Assembly: GCF_046630445.1 (NCBI RefSeq)
Contig: NC_092335.1
Coordinates: 4,135,501 to 4,199,500 of the forward strand
Origin: Rutidosis leptorrhynchoides
Lineage: Eukaryota > Streptophyta > Magnoliopsida > Asterales > Asteraceae
Reading direction: 5' to 3'
DNA length: 64,000 nucleotides
Made by a program: the position numbers and the translations under genes. The notes beneath the pieces are model-generated. The model was not told where the DNA came from and did no database searches. It worked only from the letters and a program-made list of their open reading frames with translations. This document shows positions 46,172 through 59,149 of this stretch, one piece after another. The number at the start of each line of letters is the position of its first letter. The stretch's first letter is position 1.

Positions 46172-47042
46172 TAAAATATACGTTGTAATATATGATTTAG
46201 AGAAAGAATGTGAAAACTGAGCAATTTATAGAACCTTTTTTGAAAAAGTACCCCATGCGATCGCATGGGATTAGTGCTTCAAGGCCATGCGATCGCATGG
46301 CCCTCTGATCCAGCTCACAAACTTTTAACTTTTTGTTTATCGACATAATTTTATATAATATATATAATATATTTAATTTATATAATTAATTATATATTAT
46401 ATTAAATTCACATGCATAGTTGACTTGTAATTTTTGTTCCGATAAGTCGTACGTCATCACTCGACTTATGTCCCGGTTCCGGTTTTTCAAATGTCCTTTC
46501 GTACGCTGACAAAACTTGTATTTTACATTTCGTGTCACGTACCTTTGTCAAAATATAGCCTTAAATTATCCCTAAACTATACCACTCAAAGTATATCTTA
46601 AACTTTCGAGTATTTTGATCATTTACTTCTATAAATTATCGTCTCGCTATTTGTTAATATATATATATATAATAACAAATCGTTTTATGACCAAGTTAAT
46701 ATATATTTTCAACATTCATAAACACGTTTTAAATATACGTCGCAAGTTATTCATACAATTAATATTCCAACTTATCATATATATTAAAATAAATATTTAA
46801 ACCAATCAGTTTAATGTACGGTATTAAACAATTAATACATTGTTATTTTTTCAAGTTATAGTATATATATATATGTATCTATATACATATAATTGTTCGC
46901 GAATCGTCGAGAACAGCCGAAAGGTATTTGAATAGTTCAAAAATTTTGAGATTCAGTTTTACAGACTTTGCTTATCGTGTCGGAAATGTTAATCATACAA
47001 AGATTAAGTTTAAATTTGGTCAAAAATTTTCGGGTCATCACA
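44416..47042 (-). repeat. 5' LTR of the non-autonomous element
   Basis: Same family and orientation as 35471-38131. Palindromes at 46253-46268 and 46285-46300, TATAAA at 46230-46225. The AAT tract is about 33 bp against about 83 bp in the partner. Confidence 0.9.
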
Positions 47043-48773
47043 TATACAAAATAATTAAGATAATATTAAAATAAATATATATAAACATATATATAAATTC
47101 GGTACACAATTAATATTATAGGCATGTTGTAATATATACAAAATATATAGATGTTAAATATTCAAATGTGTTATTATATAATATGAGTACTATATAATTA
47201 ATAATATGTAACATTAATATATCAAAAATGACTACAAGTTAAAATATAGTTATTTCTTTCATTATGATATAATTAATAGTAAAATTTAATTAGTATTATG
47301 ATTATTATTTTTATAATCACCAGTATTATCGTAAATAATACAAATAGTATTATCATTATGAATAAAAGTATTACTATCAGTTTTATAGTTAATATCATTA
47401 TTATTACTTATTAATATTATAAATACTATAAAAATAATTATTATTAATATTAGTATTATAATTACCATTAATAATATTATTATTATCAATTACACTAAAA
47501 ATTATTATTATTATGACATTATTATTATTTTTATTATATTATTACTTTTATTATCATTTACAATATTAAGTGTAATATTAATACAATTATATAAAAAGAC
47601 TAATTATAGTATATAATTATTGAAATATATACATACTGTTATATACCCATATATAGATACAGATTAACGATATATATAGATAAGAACAGATAGATATATA
47701 CGTATACAGATGTATAAAATACATGAATATACAATTACAAATACAGAATGGAATGTATCTAGCTTTCAATCACTTTCAAGATTAAAGGTAATATGTTTTC
47801 TAACAAAAACCAGTACGGTTTGATTCTAAATTAAACACAAGACTACAAATTCTATTACTAATCGCTTTCTCCTTTTTATTTATTTATATTTTTGAGTGTA
47901 CTGGATCATGAACCTGTCGATTTCAATCCTATACATAATTGATAAAGTCCAGTGTTATTCCATAGATACAACTTCAACATCTTGTTGCTGCTAACATAAA
48001 TTCTTCTCGTCATGCTGTAAACTGCAGAACACATCTACTATGTTACTGCTATAATCTTCTTGCTGTTTAATCTGTAGAACCACAAAATCAATAACACCAT
48101 CACAACTTATTTACTGTTGTATGAAGCAAACACCATACCACTTTGATTTTGATCAATTATTATTATCATTCCTGCATTCACTACTTGAGATGCTGCTATT
48201 CCCTTTCCTGTTATTGAATTCCATTCACCACACATCCTCTCTTACAGCTGCTGCTCGTTTTCTATCTTACAACTCAACCCACAAGCCATCACATTCAATC
48301 CCGTTTTATTTTTCCTTCTAATCAAACTCAACCAAAACCATCGTGAACTATTGCTATGCTTCTATTTCTGTCTTCAATCAAAAGCCACCACACCACCATC
48401 ACAGCTTCTGCTATTTTTCGTCTGTCCAAGCACCTCCCACAACCACCACACTTCGTAAACCACCACCAAACCTTGACTGTAATACGGTCATGTTTTCAAT
48501 TACAGCTACTACTGCTACACCTGCAAAACAATCAAACTAGAACACCTTCGATTTCTAATGTTAAACTATGAACCAGCCTCATAACACCATCGAATTTTTC
48601 ACATAATTCGGACCTGGTTACATTAAAGAAAAGAAAACAAAATATTCCAAGTTTTCATATTCGAATCAAACAGATAGATTACATAGCAGTGAATCTGATT
48701 GAATTGAATAATAATTGATGGCTAATAAATGTATATTTATATAAAACAATAAGTGAATAAAAAGAACACAAAC

Positions 48774-50301
48774 TGTGACGACCCGAAAATTTCCGACCAA
48801 ATTTAAACTTTATTCTTATATAGTTTCGACATAATAAGCAAAGTCTATTTAATCGAATCCTAAAATTTTTGAACTATTTCATAAAATCATTTGACCTTTG
48901 ACTAATCCTGACGATTCACAAACAACTATTTGTAAATAGATATGTGTGTATATATATAAATAATAATTGGAAGTATAATTTGAAATATTGAATGTCGTGG
49001 TTAAGAAATATTATATTATAATAATTACTACTTAAAATATATCTATATATACATAAAATTATATTAAAAATAAATATTAAATGATTGTAATACTCGTTTG
49101 ATGTTCCGATTGATAGTAAGCAAGTTTAATTCGAACTTATATGATTTTAAAATAAGCGGTGATCCGAAAATGAGTTCTATAAATTTTAGGCTTACTAAAA
49201 ATGTATTTAGGATGTAGTTATTAAATTTTAACACTTTTTATATTTTACTCAGAATTGAGAGGGACAGTTGATGTAATTTTTATTTAATAAATTAATGATC
49301 GAATTTTATACCATAATGACTGAAATAAATAAAAATAATTATTATAAAAATATGGGATTTTTCTAAACACTTTTATCCGCCACTGATTTCAAATAGTGCA
49401 CGAATTTCAATCCGTGAATGAAATAGTAGACGACGGCTAACAATTCACACGTTTATATCTTAAACTTTATTATATTTAAAACCCTGTGCATAATTGATTG
49501 ATTGATATGAGAATTACTGTGGCTAATTGATTCTTTGAAATCAGTGAGCATTATAATTGATTTATAAATATCCGTAACTGTTTGTGTTTCTATCCCAATT
49601 AGAAGCATATATATGTATGTACGTGGATTTACAATATCACCACAAATGATCAATTTTAAATGTAACTAGTCTCTTGCTTTTGCTCAATCACAAACTCAAC
49701 CAAACACCTTCCAAAAAAAATCCCACTACTTCTCTCGCTTATTTCTACTAATCGAGAACTCATTTTTCTACTAGAACTACAACAAACCCATTTAACCACC
49801 ACGATCATTTATGTCTTCTGCTTCTGTATCTATTCGACCACCAAGACCCATTTAGGCATACCACAATCTACGCCACCATTACCACCATCTTTTTAATCCC
49901 TCTCTAGATATACTTCTTTTTCTACAACTCAGAGTTTTTATCTTGATTTGTTTTCGTAACCAATTAACAAACCATATTTGAATTTCACAACGAACCCACC
50001 ATGAACCATTGAAATGTTCAACTGATTGTTGCATAACCTATTCGATCACCACAAGACCATTCCATCACCACTTTATCAATTCCAAACCGTCACATTTGAA
50101 ACTGTCTGATGCTGTTTTCACAGCTACATATGATCAACCTGCAACCTCCAATACTTTCTACTACTACTGTTTTGTTACTGTACGAAAACCGTCACCTTTT
50201 TAAAACCAATACGAATAATCACCAACCACCACTACAAAACCCATTTGTTTTATTCGATGTTCGTCATTGTTTTCGCTTCTGTTTCAGACGTCACAACCTA
50301 C
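48774..50301 (+). mobile_element. long LTR (copy 2), left part before the chromovirus
   Basis: Starts TGTGACGACCCGAAAATTT, inserted into copy 1. AT-rich start, then a CACC-rich region from 49700. Interrupted at 50302 by the chromovirus and continues at 62040. Short open frames at 50009-50306 are low-complexity and not genes. Confidence 0.6.
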
Positions 50302-53191
50302 TGTGACGCCCCGTACAAAACCATCGTGTATGATTCGTCAACAACAGGATCTTTACACGGTCGAACACTACATGCTGTTTGAAAACCAGTTTTGCATTCA
50401 TAAAAGATAGCGTTTACAAGAGATAACGTGATACAAAGGTCGTTACAAAGTCATTATTTGAAAATAACATAAACTACGAATGCAAAAGAAAAGTTCCATG
50501 ATTGAGACATCTCTAAGTAATGCAGCGGAATTCTAGCACAGCAGGTCCTTAACAGCAAGTTTAAACACCAAGACAGCAAGTCTAAACAGCGGAAGCAACA
50601 AACCTCTAAGCACCTGAGAAAACATGCTTAAAAACGTCAACAATAATGTTGGTGAGCTATAGTTTAAGTTGTAACAGTAATGTAAGGTAGGCCACGAGAT
50701 TTCAGTGTTTCAAAACAGTATGAAAAGTATATGTTTAACCGTGGGCACTTGGTAACTAACTTAACATTTATAACCCCCTAAAAGTACACTTGGCGAGTGC
50801 GTATGTTTACGAAGTATTAAACACCCGTTAAATGCTAGCGCGACTAGCCCGAGTGGGGATGTCAAACCATATGGATCCATATCTAAGATTCGCGTTCACC
50901 GGTTCAAAGACCAATGACTAGACGTTACCGAGCTAAAGGGAAAGTTTATGCCGTTGTATAACCCAAACATATATAAAGTTTAAGTACTCGTGCCTAGTAT
51001 GTAAAACGTAAAAAGCGCATGTATTCTCAGTCCCAAAATAGTTAGAGTAAAAAGGGATGCTATAACTCACAGTGATAAGAGCGGTAAAGTCGATAATGAA
51101 AGTATGCAAGTAGTAAGTCGATCCGAAAGGTCGTCAACCTAAGTCAAAGGTTACTAGGTCAGTATGTTATCCTCATAAGTTCTAATAGTGCATAAAATAA
51201 GTTTAAGTGTCATCATCATCATCATTCATCATCATAAAAGCTAAGTAAGTTTGACAAGAATAGAGATCGAAACAATAGGCTGACTTCGGTCAGCTGCTAC
51301 GACCTCTATACAAAACGAAAAGACGCGTATTCAGTGGTGTGGCTCCGTATATGAGTCCCCTAACCTCTGACCGATTTTCAGAACCTAACTCGTCTTCGTT
51401 TGACCGTGGCGACGGTTTAAGTGCGAGTAGGTCAGAAATTTCAGCACAACGTTACAACGGCGTAGTGACTTTCGGAAAGCCATAAATCCTAAACCGTAAC
51501 TCGGATTAAGACGACGTCTAAACAAAAAATCATCTACTCGAACCGAACTAACTGAAAATTAACTTTGCCATAGCCCAGGTGGTCTGATCAGATCCCGAAA
51601 ATGGTAAGCAAGGTGCTCCGGCGGGGTTCTTAGTGCTTGATGCTCATCACGGTTCTCATCCTTGATGCTTGTAGCTTCAAGTGTACAACTCATTGATGGG
51701 TTAACATCACCTTGAACAAGATTCTACCATCAACACACAATATGTTAAGACCAAGTAAGAACACAACTCATTTAAGAGTCTTAGATGGATGATGAACCAA
51801 GGTTACATCATATCCTTAGTCTTAACACAATTACAAGTTACATTTACAACCAAAGCTACAAACTTTACTTCAATCAAGCAAGTATGAACATAATCTAAGT
51901 CAAATGAAGTGATGGAACCCTAAGCTAGAGAGCTTGGATCATTTTCACACAAGTTATAAGGTCACAAAGCTAGAAAGCTTGAACCTTTAGTGTTCTTAAA
52001 GACCTTGAAGCATAAAGCTTAGATCTTTAAGTTACATGAAGACCATAAACACACGTTTTAATCTTTATAATAAAATAATGAGATCATAAGTTAGGAAACT
52101 TAGATCCAACAAAAGATATGAAGATTCACGCTAGAAAGCTTACATCTTGGTTGTTCTTGAAGATCTTGAAGCATAAAGCTTGGATCTTTAAGTTACATGA
52201 AGATTACAAACACAAGTTCGAATCTTTATAACAAAATAACAAGATTAAAGTTGAAAGATATAGATCTACAAAGTAGGTGAAGATTCAAAGCTAGAAAGCT
52301 TGAATCTTCCATGTTCTTGAAGGATTCAAATCCAAGTTTGAATCTACAAGATGTAATCAAGATCAAAGCTAAAAAGCTTGATCCTTTATTGATGATGATG
52401 AACACGAAAATGATAAGAGAAGAAGAAGAAATTCAAAAACTTACAAGTTTTAGAGTGAGAAAGACTAGAGAGGAAATAAGAGGGTAAGTGTGTGTGAAAT
52501 ATAAATGAGAGCAAGTGTAAAATGGATTGAATAAGGCTTGTATTTATAGGTGAATGAGGTGAGGGGAGGGGTGGTGTGGCCGTGATTTTCATGGGGGGAC
52601 AAGGGAGACCAACTTTTGCTTTTTGGTTAATGGTTGTCTAAAGTTGGTGCTTATGTTAGGATCTCATGCAACATTAAGGATAATACTTGAAAAATATGCT
52701 AGCATGTTCCCTCTAATAAATGGGCATTTATCTTACATATTAATGGGTCACTAGCTATTAATAATTGGGCTAATTAAATAGTCCACTAACTAGTGTAGGG
52801 TGGGCTAAGGCCGAACAAGGTAGAAAGTCCAACAAGACTAACTAGTAAGCATAAGTAAATTACTATGCGTAATTAGGCATCTAAAAACCCAAGTAATTAT
52901 TATTATGAAATAATAATTAAGATTTCGTAGTCAAAATATTCCGATTACGGCAAAAGTTAAACGTGTAGGCAGTACGCAGTTTGTTCGTAACGTCAAGTGA
53001 CACTAACGGTCATAAAGGCTTTCGGTGATCAAGTTAAGTATCCTACGTACTTAAAGGCACGTTTTAACACATAAACGAAAGTAAGTCATGTGTATAAAGA
53101 TTCCAGAGTATAAAGTAGCACAGTACGCACAAATACGCAGTTTCGCAAAAACACAAGGCACAAAACAAGTCGAAAAAGTCAGGTCGTTACA
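50302..53191 (-). repeat. chromovirus 3' LTR
   Basis: TGTAACGACC (53191) to GGGGCGTCACA (50302) in element sense. TATAAA at 52548-52543. Contains imperfect repeats of period about 161 (TGTTCTT(A/G)AAGA(C/T)CTTGAAGC near 51991 and 52152) with many AAGCTTGATC-like phrases. No palindrome pair upstream of the TATA; instead a C-rich tract. Confidence 0.92.
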
Positions 53192-53227
53192 TTACCCACC
53201 TGTTAATGGAAATTTCGTCCCGAAATT

Positions 53228-56200
53228 TTAAGCTGAGGCAGGTGATGGAGTCGCGAAAAAGTGAGGATACTTCTTCATCATTTGATCCTCTCGTTCCCAG
53301 GTAAACTCGGGTCCACGTTTGGCATTCCATCGGACTCGGACAATTGGAATCTTATTGTGCTTTAAAGTCTTAACCTCACGGTCCATGATTTCGACAGGTT
53401 CTTCCACAAAGTGGAGTTTGTCATCAATCATAAGTTCATCGAGAGGGATGACAAGTTTTGGTTCGCCAAGACATTTCTTCAGATTCGACACGTGAAAAGT
53501 ATGGTGAACTGCGCTCAACTGAGTCGGAAGATCCAAACGATAAGCAACGGGTCCAATAAGCTCCAAGATTTCAAAAGGACCAATATATCGCGGATTCAAC
53601 TTTCTGCGCTTTCCAAAACGGATCACACCCTTCCAAGGTGCGACCTTCAACATTACACGGTCACCCACGTTGAATTCGAGGTCTTTACGTTTAAGGTCGG
53701 CATAACTCTTCTGGCGATCGCGGGCCGCCTTAAGTCTCGCCTGAATTTGGACAATCTTCTCGGTTGTTTCATGGACTACCTCGGGTTCGGTGATTTGCTT
53801 TTCGCCTACTTCGGCCCAACAAATAGGAGAACGGCATTTGCGGCCATACAACGCTTCAAAAGGTGCGGCATTAATACTCGAATGATAACTGTTGTTGTAA
53901 GAAAATTCGGCTAGAGACAAATGCCTTTCCCAAGCCTTTCCGAAGTCAATAACACAGGCACGCAACATGTCCTCCAAAGTCCGAATCGTTCGTTCGCTCT
54001 GACCGTCGGTCTGCGGGTGATATGCGGTGCTCATGTCGAGACGTGTTCCCAAGGCTTCTTGCAAAGAACGCCAAAATCTGGAAGCAAAATGGGTTTCGCG
54101 ATCTGAGATGATCGATAAAGGCACACCATGACGAGATACAACCTCTTTGATGTATAGTTGAGCGAGTCTCTCCATCGTATCCGTTTCCTTCATGGCTAAG
54201 AAGTGTGCAGATTTAGTAAGTCGGTTTACGATAACCCGGATGGTATCATAACCGCCTACCGTCTTTGGTAGCTTTGTGATGAAGTCCATCGTTATCCTTT
54301 CCCACTTCCATTGCGGGATTTCCGGTTGTTGAAGTAATCCAGATGGCCTTTGATGTTCGGCCTTAACTTTCGAGCAAGTCAAACACTTACTAACATAAGT
54401 TGCAACATCCTTCTTAAGATTAGGCCACCAATACTGTTCTTTGAGATCGTGGTACATTTTACCGGCTCCTGGATGAATCGAATATCTCGACTTGTGGGCT
54501 TCATCTAGTATAAGGCTCCGTAGATCTCCATAACTAAGTACCCAAATCCTTCCGGCAAAGCATCGGAGTCCAGTCTCCTTAACCTCGAATTGTGAAATGA
54601 GAATATTCAAGTGTTCTTGAGAAATATTCTCCTCTTTAAGAGCCTCATCTTAGGCTACTCGGATCTGGCTATTGAGATTTGAATGAATGGTGATGTTCAA
54701 GGCGTGGACACGAAGAGGTACCATCCTCTCCTTTCGGCTCAGGACATCGGCTACAACATTTGCCTTTCCAGGATGGTAACGAAGTTCACAATCATAGTCG
54801 TTCAGCGTCTCGATCCATCGTCGCTGCCTCATGTTCAGTTGTTTCTGATCGAATATGTGCTGGAGGCTTTTGCGGTCGGTGAAGATGGTACTTTTAGTTC
54901 CATAAAGATAGTGTCTCCACAATTTGAGCGCAAAGACAACGGCTCAAAGCTCGAGGTCATGAGTAGTGTAGTTTCGCTCGTGAATCTTTAGTTGACGAGA
55001 AGCATAGGCAATAACCTTCGATCTTTGCATCAATACGCAACCAAAACCATTTTTCAAGGCATCACAATATACGACAAAATCATCACTGCCTTCAGGAAGA
55101 GATAAGATAGGTGCAGTGGTCAATTTCTGCTTCAAGTTTTGAAATGCTGATTCGTGTTCTTTTTCCCAAACGAACTTCTTCCCTTTGTGAGTCAGCGTGG
55201 TCAAAGGACACGCAATCAGAGAGAAACCTTCAATAAATCTTCGGTAGTAACCGGAAAGACCTAGAAATTGGCGGATGTGAGTCGGAGTAGTGGGGGTTTC
55301 CCACTTGCTGATAGCTTCAATCTTTGCGGGATCAACTTTGATACCTTGATCACTCACAATATGACCCAGAAATTGGACTTCCTTCAACCAAAATTCACAC
55401 TTGGAGAATTTGGCATAATGTTGCTCTTATCTCAAGAGTTCCAACACTAGTGGATGATGTTGTTCATGTTCTTCTTCACTTCGAGAATAGATGAGGATAT
55501 CATCTATGAAAACAATAACGAACTTGTCCAGGTATGGCTTGCATACACGATTCATGAGGTCCATAAATACGGCAAGTGCGTTGGTTAAACCGAATGGCAT
55601 CACGAGAAACTCATAATGACCATAACGAGTTCTAAACGCAGTTTTCATCACATCACTCTCCTTCACCCTCAATTGGTGATAACCAGATCGCAAATCGATC
55701 TTAGAATAAACGTTGGATCCTTGAAGCTGATCGAAAAGATCGTCAATTCTGGGAAGGGGATACCGATTCTTAATCGTCAACTTGTTCAGCTCACGATAAT
55801 CGATACACATGCGGAAAGATCCGTCTTTCTTCTTTAGGAATTAAACAGGTACGCCCCAAGGTGATGAACTCGGTTGGATAAATCCACGGTCTAGCAATTC
55901 CTGCAGTTGACTCTGCAACTCTTGCAGTTCGGAAGGTGCTAGTCGATAAGGTGCGCGAGCTACGGGTGCAGCTCCCGGCACTAGATCGATCTGGAACTCC
56001 ACTGCTCTCAGTGGCGGTAATCCAGGCAATTCTTCTGGAAAGACATCAGGAAATTCATTCACAATTCGTACTTCGCCCACGCTCTTCACATCGGCTTCTA
56101 ACATTTTCACATGTGCTAAAATAGCAAGACGTCCTTTCTTCATGATCTTTTGTGCTTTCATTCAACTAATGAGGTTCAGCTTCGAACTACATCTCTCTCC

Positions 56201-56563
56201 ATAAATAATCAGTGGCTCACCATCTCCGTGTGGTATACGAAGAGCTTTATCTCCACAGATAATGTCGGCCCTTACTTTGGTCAACCAGTCCATACCGACA
56301 ATTACATCAAAGCTTCCCAATTTGATGGGTATCAAGTCAATCTTAAAATCCACACCAGCTATGTTGATAATAGCTCCTCGGCCAATTTGGTCAACTTTCT
56401 CAAGTTTTTCGTTGGCTACCTCAACAAGCATACTCTCCTTTAAAGGAACTAACGACCAATCTATCTTAGAACAAAAGTGTCTACAAACATAGCTCCTATC
56501 AGCACCAGTATCAAATAGGACAGAAGCTAATATATTTTTGATAGTGAATATACTTGTAACCAA
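53228..56563 (-). pseudogene. chromovirus pol (PR-RT-RNase H-IN-chromodomain)
   Basis: Minus strand order: protease LFDTGADRSYV (about 56520); RT with FIDDILIYS (about 55520); RNase H with [15 protein letters not shown] (about 55070) and [11 protein letters not shown]; integrase H/H/CXXC (about 54500-54380), [16 protein letters not shown] and DGQSERT supplying DDE; GPF/Y-like [18 protein letters not shown]; a Tekay-type chromodomain-like tail ending [15 protein letters not shown], with the stop next to the PPT. In-frame stops interrupt it near 56161, 55840, 55426, 54943 and 54650. The last piece (IN plus tail) is open for 460 codons. Non-functional as a polyprotein. Confidence 0.9.
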
Positions 56564-57668
56564 GTCGGTGTTCTCACGGGCGTCCTTTGCGTTTACATTG
56601 AAAGCTCTTCCACGTGCTGGCCCACCGTCCTTTCTCTTATTGAGACATTCATTCCTGAAGTGGCCCTATTATCCGCACTCATAGCACTGCCTTGGTCCAG
56701 TAGGGTTTGTCTTCACCGTTGGGGTGGGAATCTTGCAGTCCTTACCAATATGCCCGGTCGTTTTTCACTTTTCATAGACCACATTACAGTACCCGGTATG
56801 GTGCTTGTAGCACCTCTTGCACTGCGGTAGACTACCCTTGTAGTTAGGGTTCGAGCTAGTGTTCGGGTTGGGGTTCCTCCAGTCATTGTTTCCCTTGAAA
56901 CCCTCAGCGGCTCATGCGTCTTAGCTGGTTTTTGATCAAAGACCTTTCCCTTGTTTCCATCCCACTTACGCTTCTCATGACTAGTCCCCGATTCTGATTT
57001 CGCTTTCTCAGGTTCCTTGCGGATGATCTGGTTCATCAGGTGTGTGCCATGCGCATAGCTTCTGGGACGTTGGGTGGCTTAGAAGAGGTGACATTTCCCT
57101 GAATGGACTTGGGAAGTCCCCGCAAGTATCGTTCCATTCTCTTAAACTCCGGGGTAACCATCGTGGGACACATCAGTGCTAATTCTAGAAACCTACGGTT
57201 GTAACCATCAAGGTCGTTTCCCACAACCTTCAACTCCCAGAACTCAGCCTCCATTTTCTGTATCTCTGTTCTGGGGCAGTACTCTTCGATCATGGCTCCC
57301 TTAAATTCTTCCCAAGGAGTAGCATAAGCCTCGTCAATACCCTTGGCATGAGCAAGTGTGTTCCACCAGGTTAGGGCACCGCCCGACAGCGTACATGAGG
57401 CATACTTGGTGTTGTTCGTCTCTGAGCAGTTGCTTACACGAAACACAGCTTCTAGTTTCTCAAACCACCTAGTTAATCCAACTGGCCCCTCAGTACCACT
57501 AAAGTTGTGGGGCTTACAGCTTTGAAACTCCTTATATGTACACTCGTTACGGATGGGCTGGTTAACTGGTGGAGCTTGGGGGTTGATTTTCGCAATAGCT
57601 GCGGCTACTCTTTCAGCAATCATTTCCTCAATTTGTGCTGCTGTGGGCGCTGCTCTTCCGTTTGCCAT
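56564..57668 (-). pseudogene. chromovirus gag with zinc knuckles, broken
   Basis: Starts MANGRAAPTAAQIEEMIAER at 57668. The capsid region has TRWFEKLEAVF, ALTWWNTL and YCPRTEIQKMEAEFW. The frame breaks near 57036 (apparent 1-nt loss) and continues as MNQIIRKEPEKA. Zinc-knuckle remnants follow in other frames: KTTGHIGKDC near 56740 and CYECG followed by two stops then GHFRNEC near 56660. Confidence 0.82.
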
Positions 57669-57967
57669 TGCTCTATTAAACAAATTTTTTGACTTAAGTC
57701 AAAATCCAGCATTTAATAAATAAATAATATAGTATATGGCAACCAACATGGAATCAACGCAACACATATTAACTAAGTAATGCAACTAGATACAGATACC
57801 ACAGAATCATCATACAGTAACGTAATTAGAACACCGTACAAAAAGTAAACAACACTAAGTTTCCATTCATTAATAATAAGTTGCATACATCCGCATAGGT
57901 TCGCACAATACATGAGTAAAACATGAAACTACAAACGAGATTACATAATGAAATCTACTACAATGCC

Positions 57968-58809
57968 CTATGGTGACGGTGGGTAAAGGATGTCCATTAC
58001 GTAGGACATCTGATCCTCGAGCTCAGTTACCCGAGCACGGAGGATCTCCACTTCCCTCTTCAGTTCCTCGACGGAGGGAAATGGTGGGGCAGGCGGTGCA
58101 GATGGTACAGGTGGTGCAGGTGGTGCAGACGGTCCAGTGCCAGAAGTAGGTGGTGTGTAACGGTAAGCCTTACGCACGAATGGATCGGCAGGATATGGCA
58201 CAACCCGCTTGCAGGCGGTGACCCTAGTCCTCAGTCCATGTGCATTAATGGACGACCTACCTCCGTTAACCCCTGGAATAACGGTACTATCGAAATGATA
58301 CCGCTTCTTCGGCGGGGTAGAGGGTGGCTGCACGGGCGTCTCCTCAGGGTCCTCGTCGGAATCCTCGTCACTGAGTCATCAGAGGATGAGTCGTCGGATG
58401 AAGAGTCGTCAAAAACAGTTGGAGGTGGCTATGCTCGGCCGGTAGTCATAATCCGATATCTGAAAGGTGGGATCGGCACGACACGCCCATCAGGAAGGCG
58501 TCTAGCCTAATGGTTATGTTCATTACGGAACGGAACGTCCCCGTATTCCCCGGGAATCACAACACCACCGGAATGGTGCTGTGGCTCCGAGGGTCCTGGG
58601 ATAAGTGGAGCTGGAATCTCTGGTGGATCCTCGTATCCGTCTGAGGTGATCACTGGGTCAGGTGCATGGCCACTGGCTCCAGAGGACGAAGCGCCAGAGT
58701 CACTGGAGTGTGTCGATGACGGGATCTGTGAATCGGCAACAATGGCAGGTGAGGTAGAGGGTGAGTCTGAGTCGTTTTCCAAAATGATAACGGGCGGGAC
58801 ATCTGACAT
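57968..58809 (-). pseudogene. pre-gag extra ORF of the chromovirus
   Basis: Starts MSDVPPVIILENDSDSPSTS at 58809: acidic, Ser/Pro-rich. A stop at about 58507 and a frameshift near 58370 interrupt it. The last part has a Pro/Ala-rich tract and a heptad-like end (VEELKREVEILRARVTELED), a probable coiled coil. Extra ORFs upstream of gag are known in some plant chromoviruses; the function is unknown. The sense-strand position between PBS and gag suggests that it was translated from the genomic RNA. Confidence 0.6.
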
Positions 58810-59132
58810 CTGAACAGGGAAAAATAACTTTTTCCATGTCTGTAAGTCATAAAGCAAGCACGTATTAGGCAAATTAACTACGACAGTCTAAAGCAGTAAA
58901 TAGCATGGCAATAATAGCAAATCGTACAGAAGTATCATGCAATCGAGAGCAGATAGTAGCATGCAGTAATGAAAATCAAGTATCAGTATACGGCATATAG
59001 CAGTAAAAGTAAATAGCAGCATGCAGTAAGTTTCGCGAAAACAAGTAAACTAGCAAGTTATAGATTAGTCCTATTAGTGAATCCTACTCGGTCCGGTCTA
59101 GACTCACTAATGGAACCTAACTCCCTACAACC

Positions 59133-59149
59133 AATGCTCTGATACCAAA
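59133..59149 (-). promoter_or_regulatory. chromovirus primer binding site
   Basis: The minus strand reads TTTGGTATCAGAGCATTGG just inside the 5' LTR, complementary to the initiator Met tRNA 3' end as in many plant Ty3 elements. Confidence 0.85.

Larger units (their letters stand above)
35471..47042 (-). mobile_element. non-autonomous Ty3-like LTR element with nested solo LTR
   Basis: Perfect TSDs TATAC at 35466-35470 and 47043-47047. LTRs 35471-38131 (2661 bp) and 44416-47042 (2627 bp), highly similar. The PBS lies left of the right LTR: the minus strand reads TTGCTATCAGAGC, one mismatch from an initiator-Met PBS. PPT-like TTTAACGGGTAGGTATT on the minus strand abuts the left LTR. The interior, about 3.95 kb after removing the nested solo LTR, has no RT, RNase H or integrase, only a broken pre-gag-type ORF and a host gene fragment. 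It must have moved with proteins from a relative. Confidence 0.88.
35235..48773 (+). mobile_element. long LTR (copy 1), split by a nested element and truncated
   Basis: The outer pieces are 35235-35470 and 47043-48773. Starts TGTGACGACCCGGAAATTT; continues after the nested element with AT-rich DNA, then a CACC-rich stretch (48100-48600). Related in its first hundred bases to the TGTGATGACCC family. Its right end is cut by a second LTR of the same type at 48774, so its own terminus is not visible. Confidence 0.6.

Noticed and set aside
52386..52592. Small frames in chromovirus LTRs (also 61226-61450)
   Set aside because: Same LTR sequence twice, low complexity, next to the TATA; no sign of coding.
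53411..54106. Long plus-strand frames over the integrase
   Set aside because: Shadow frames of the chromovirus pol on the minus strand.
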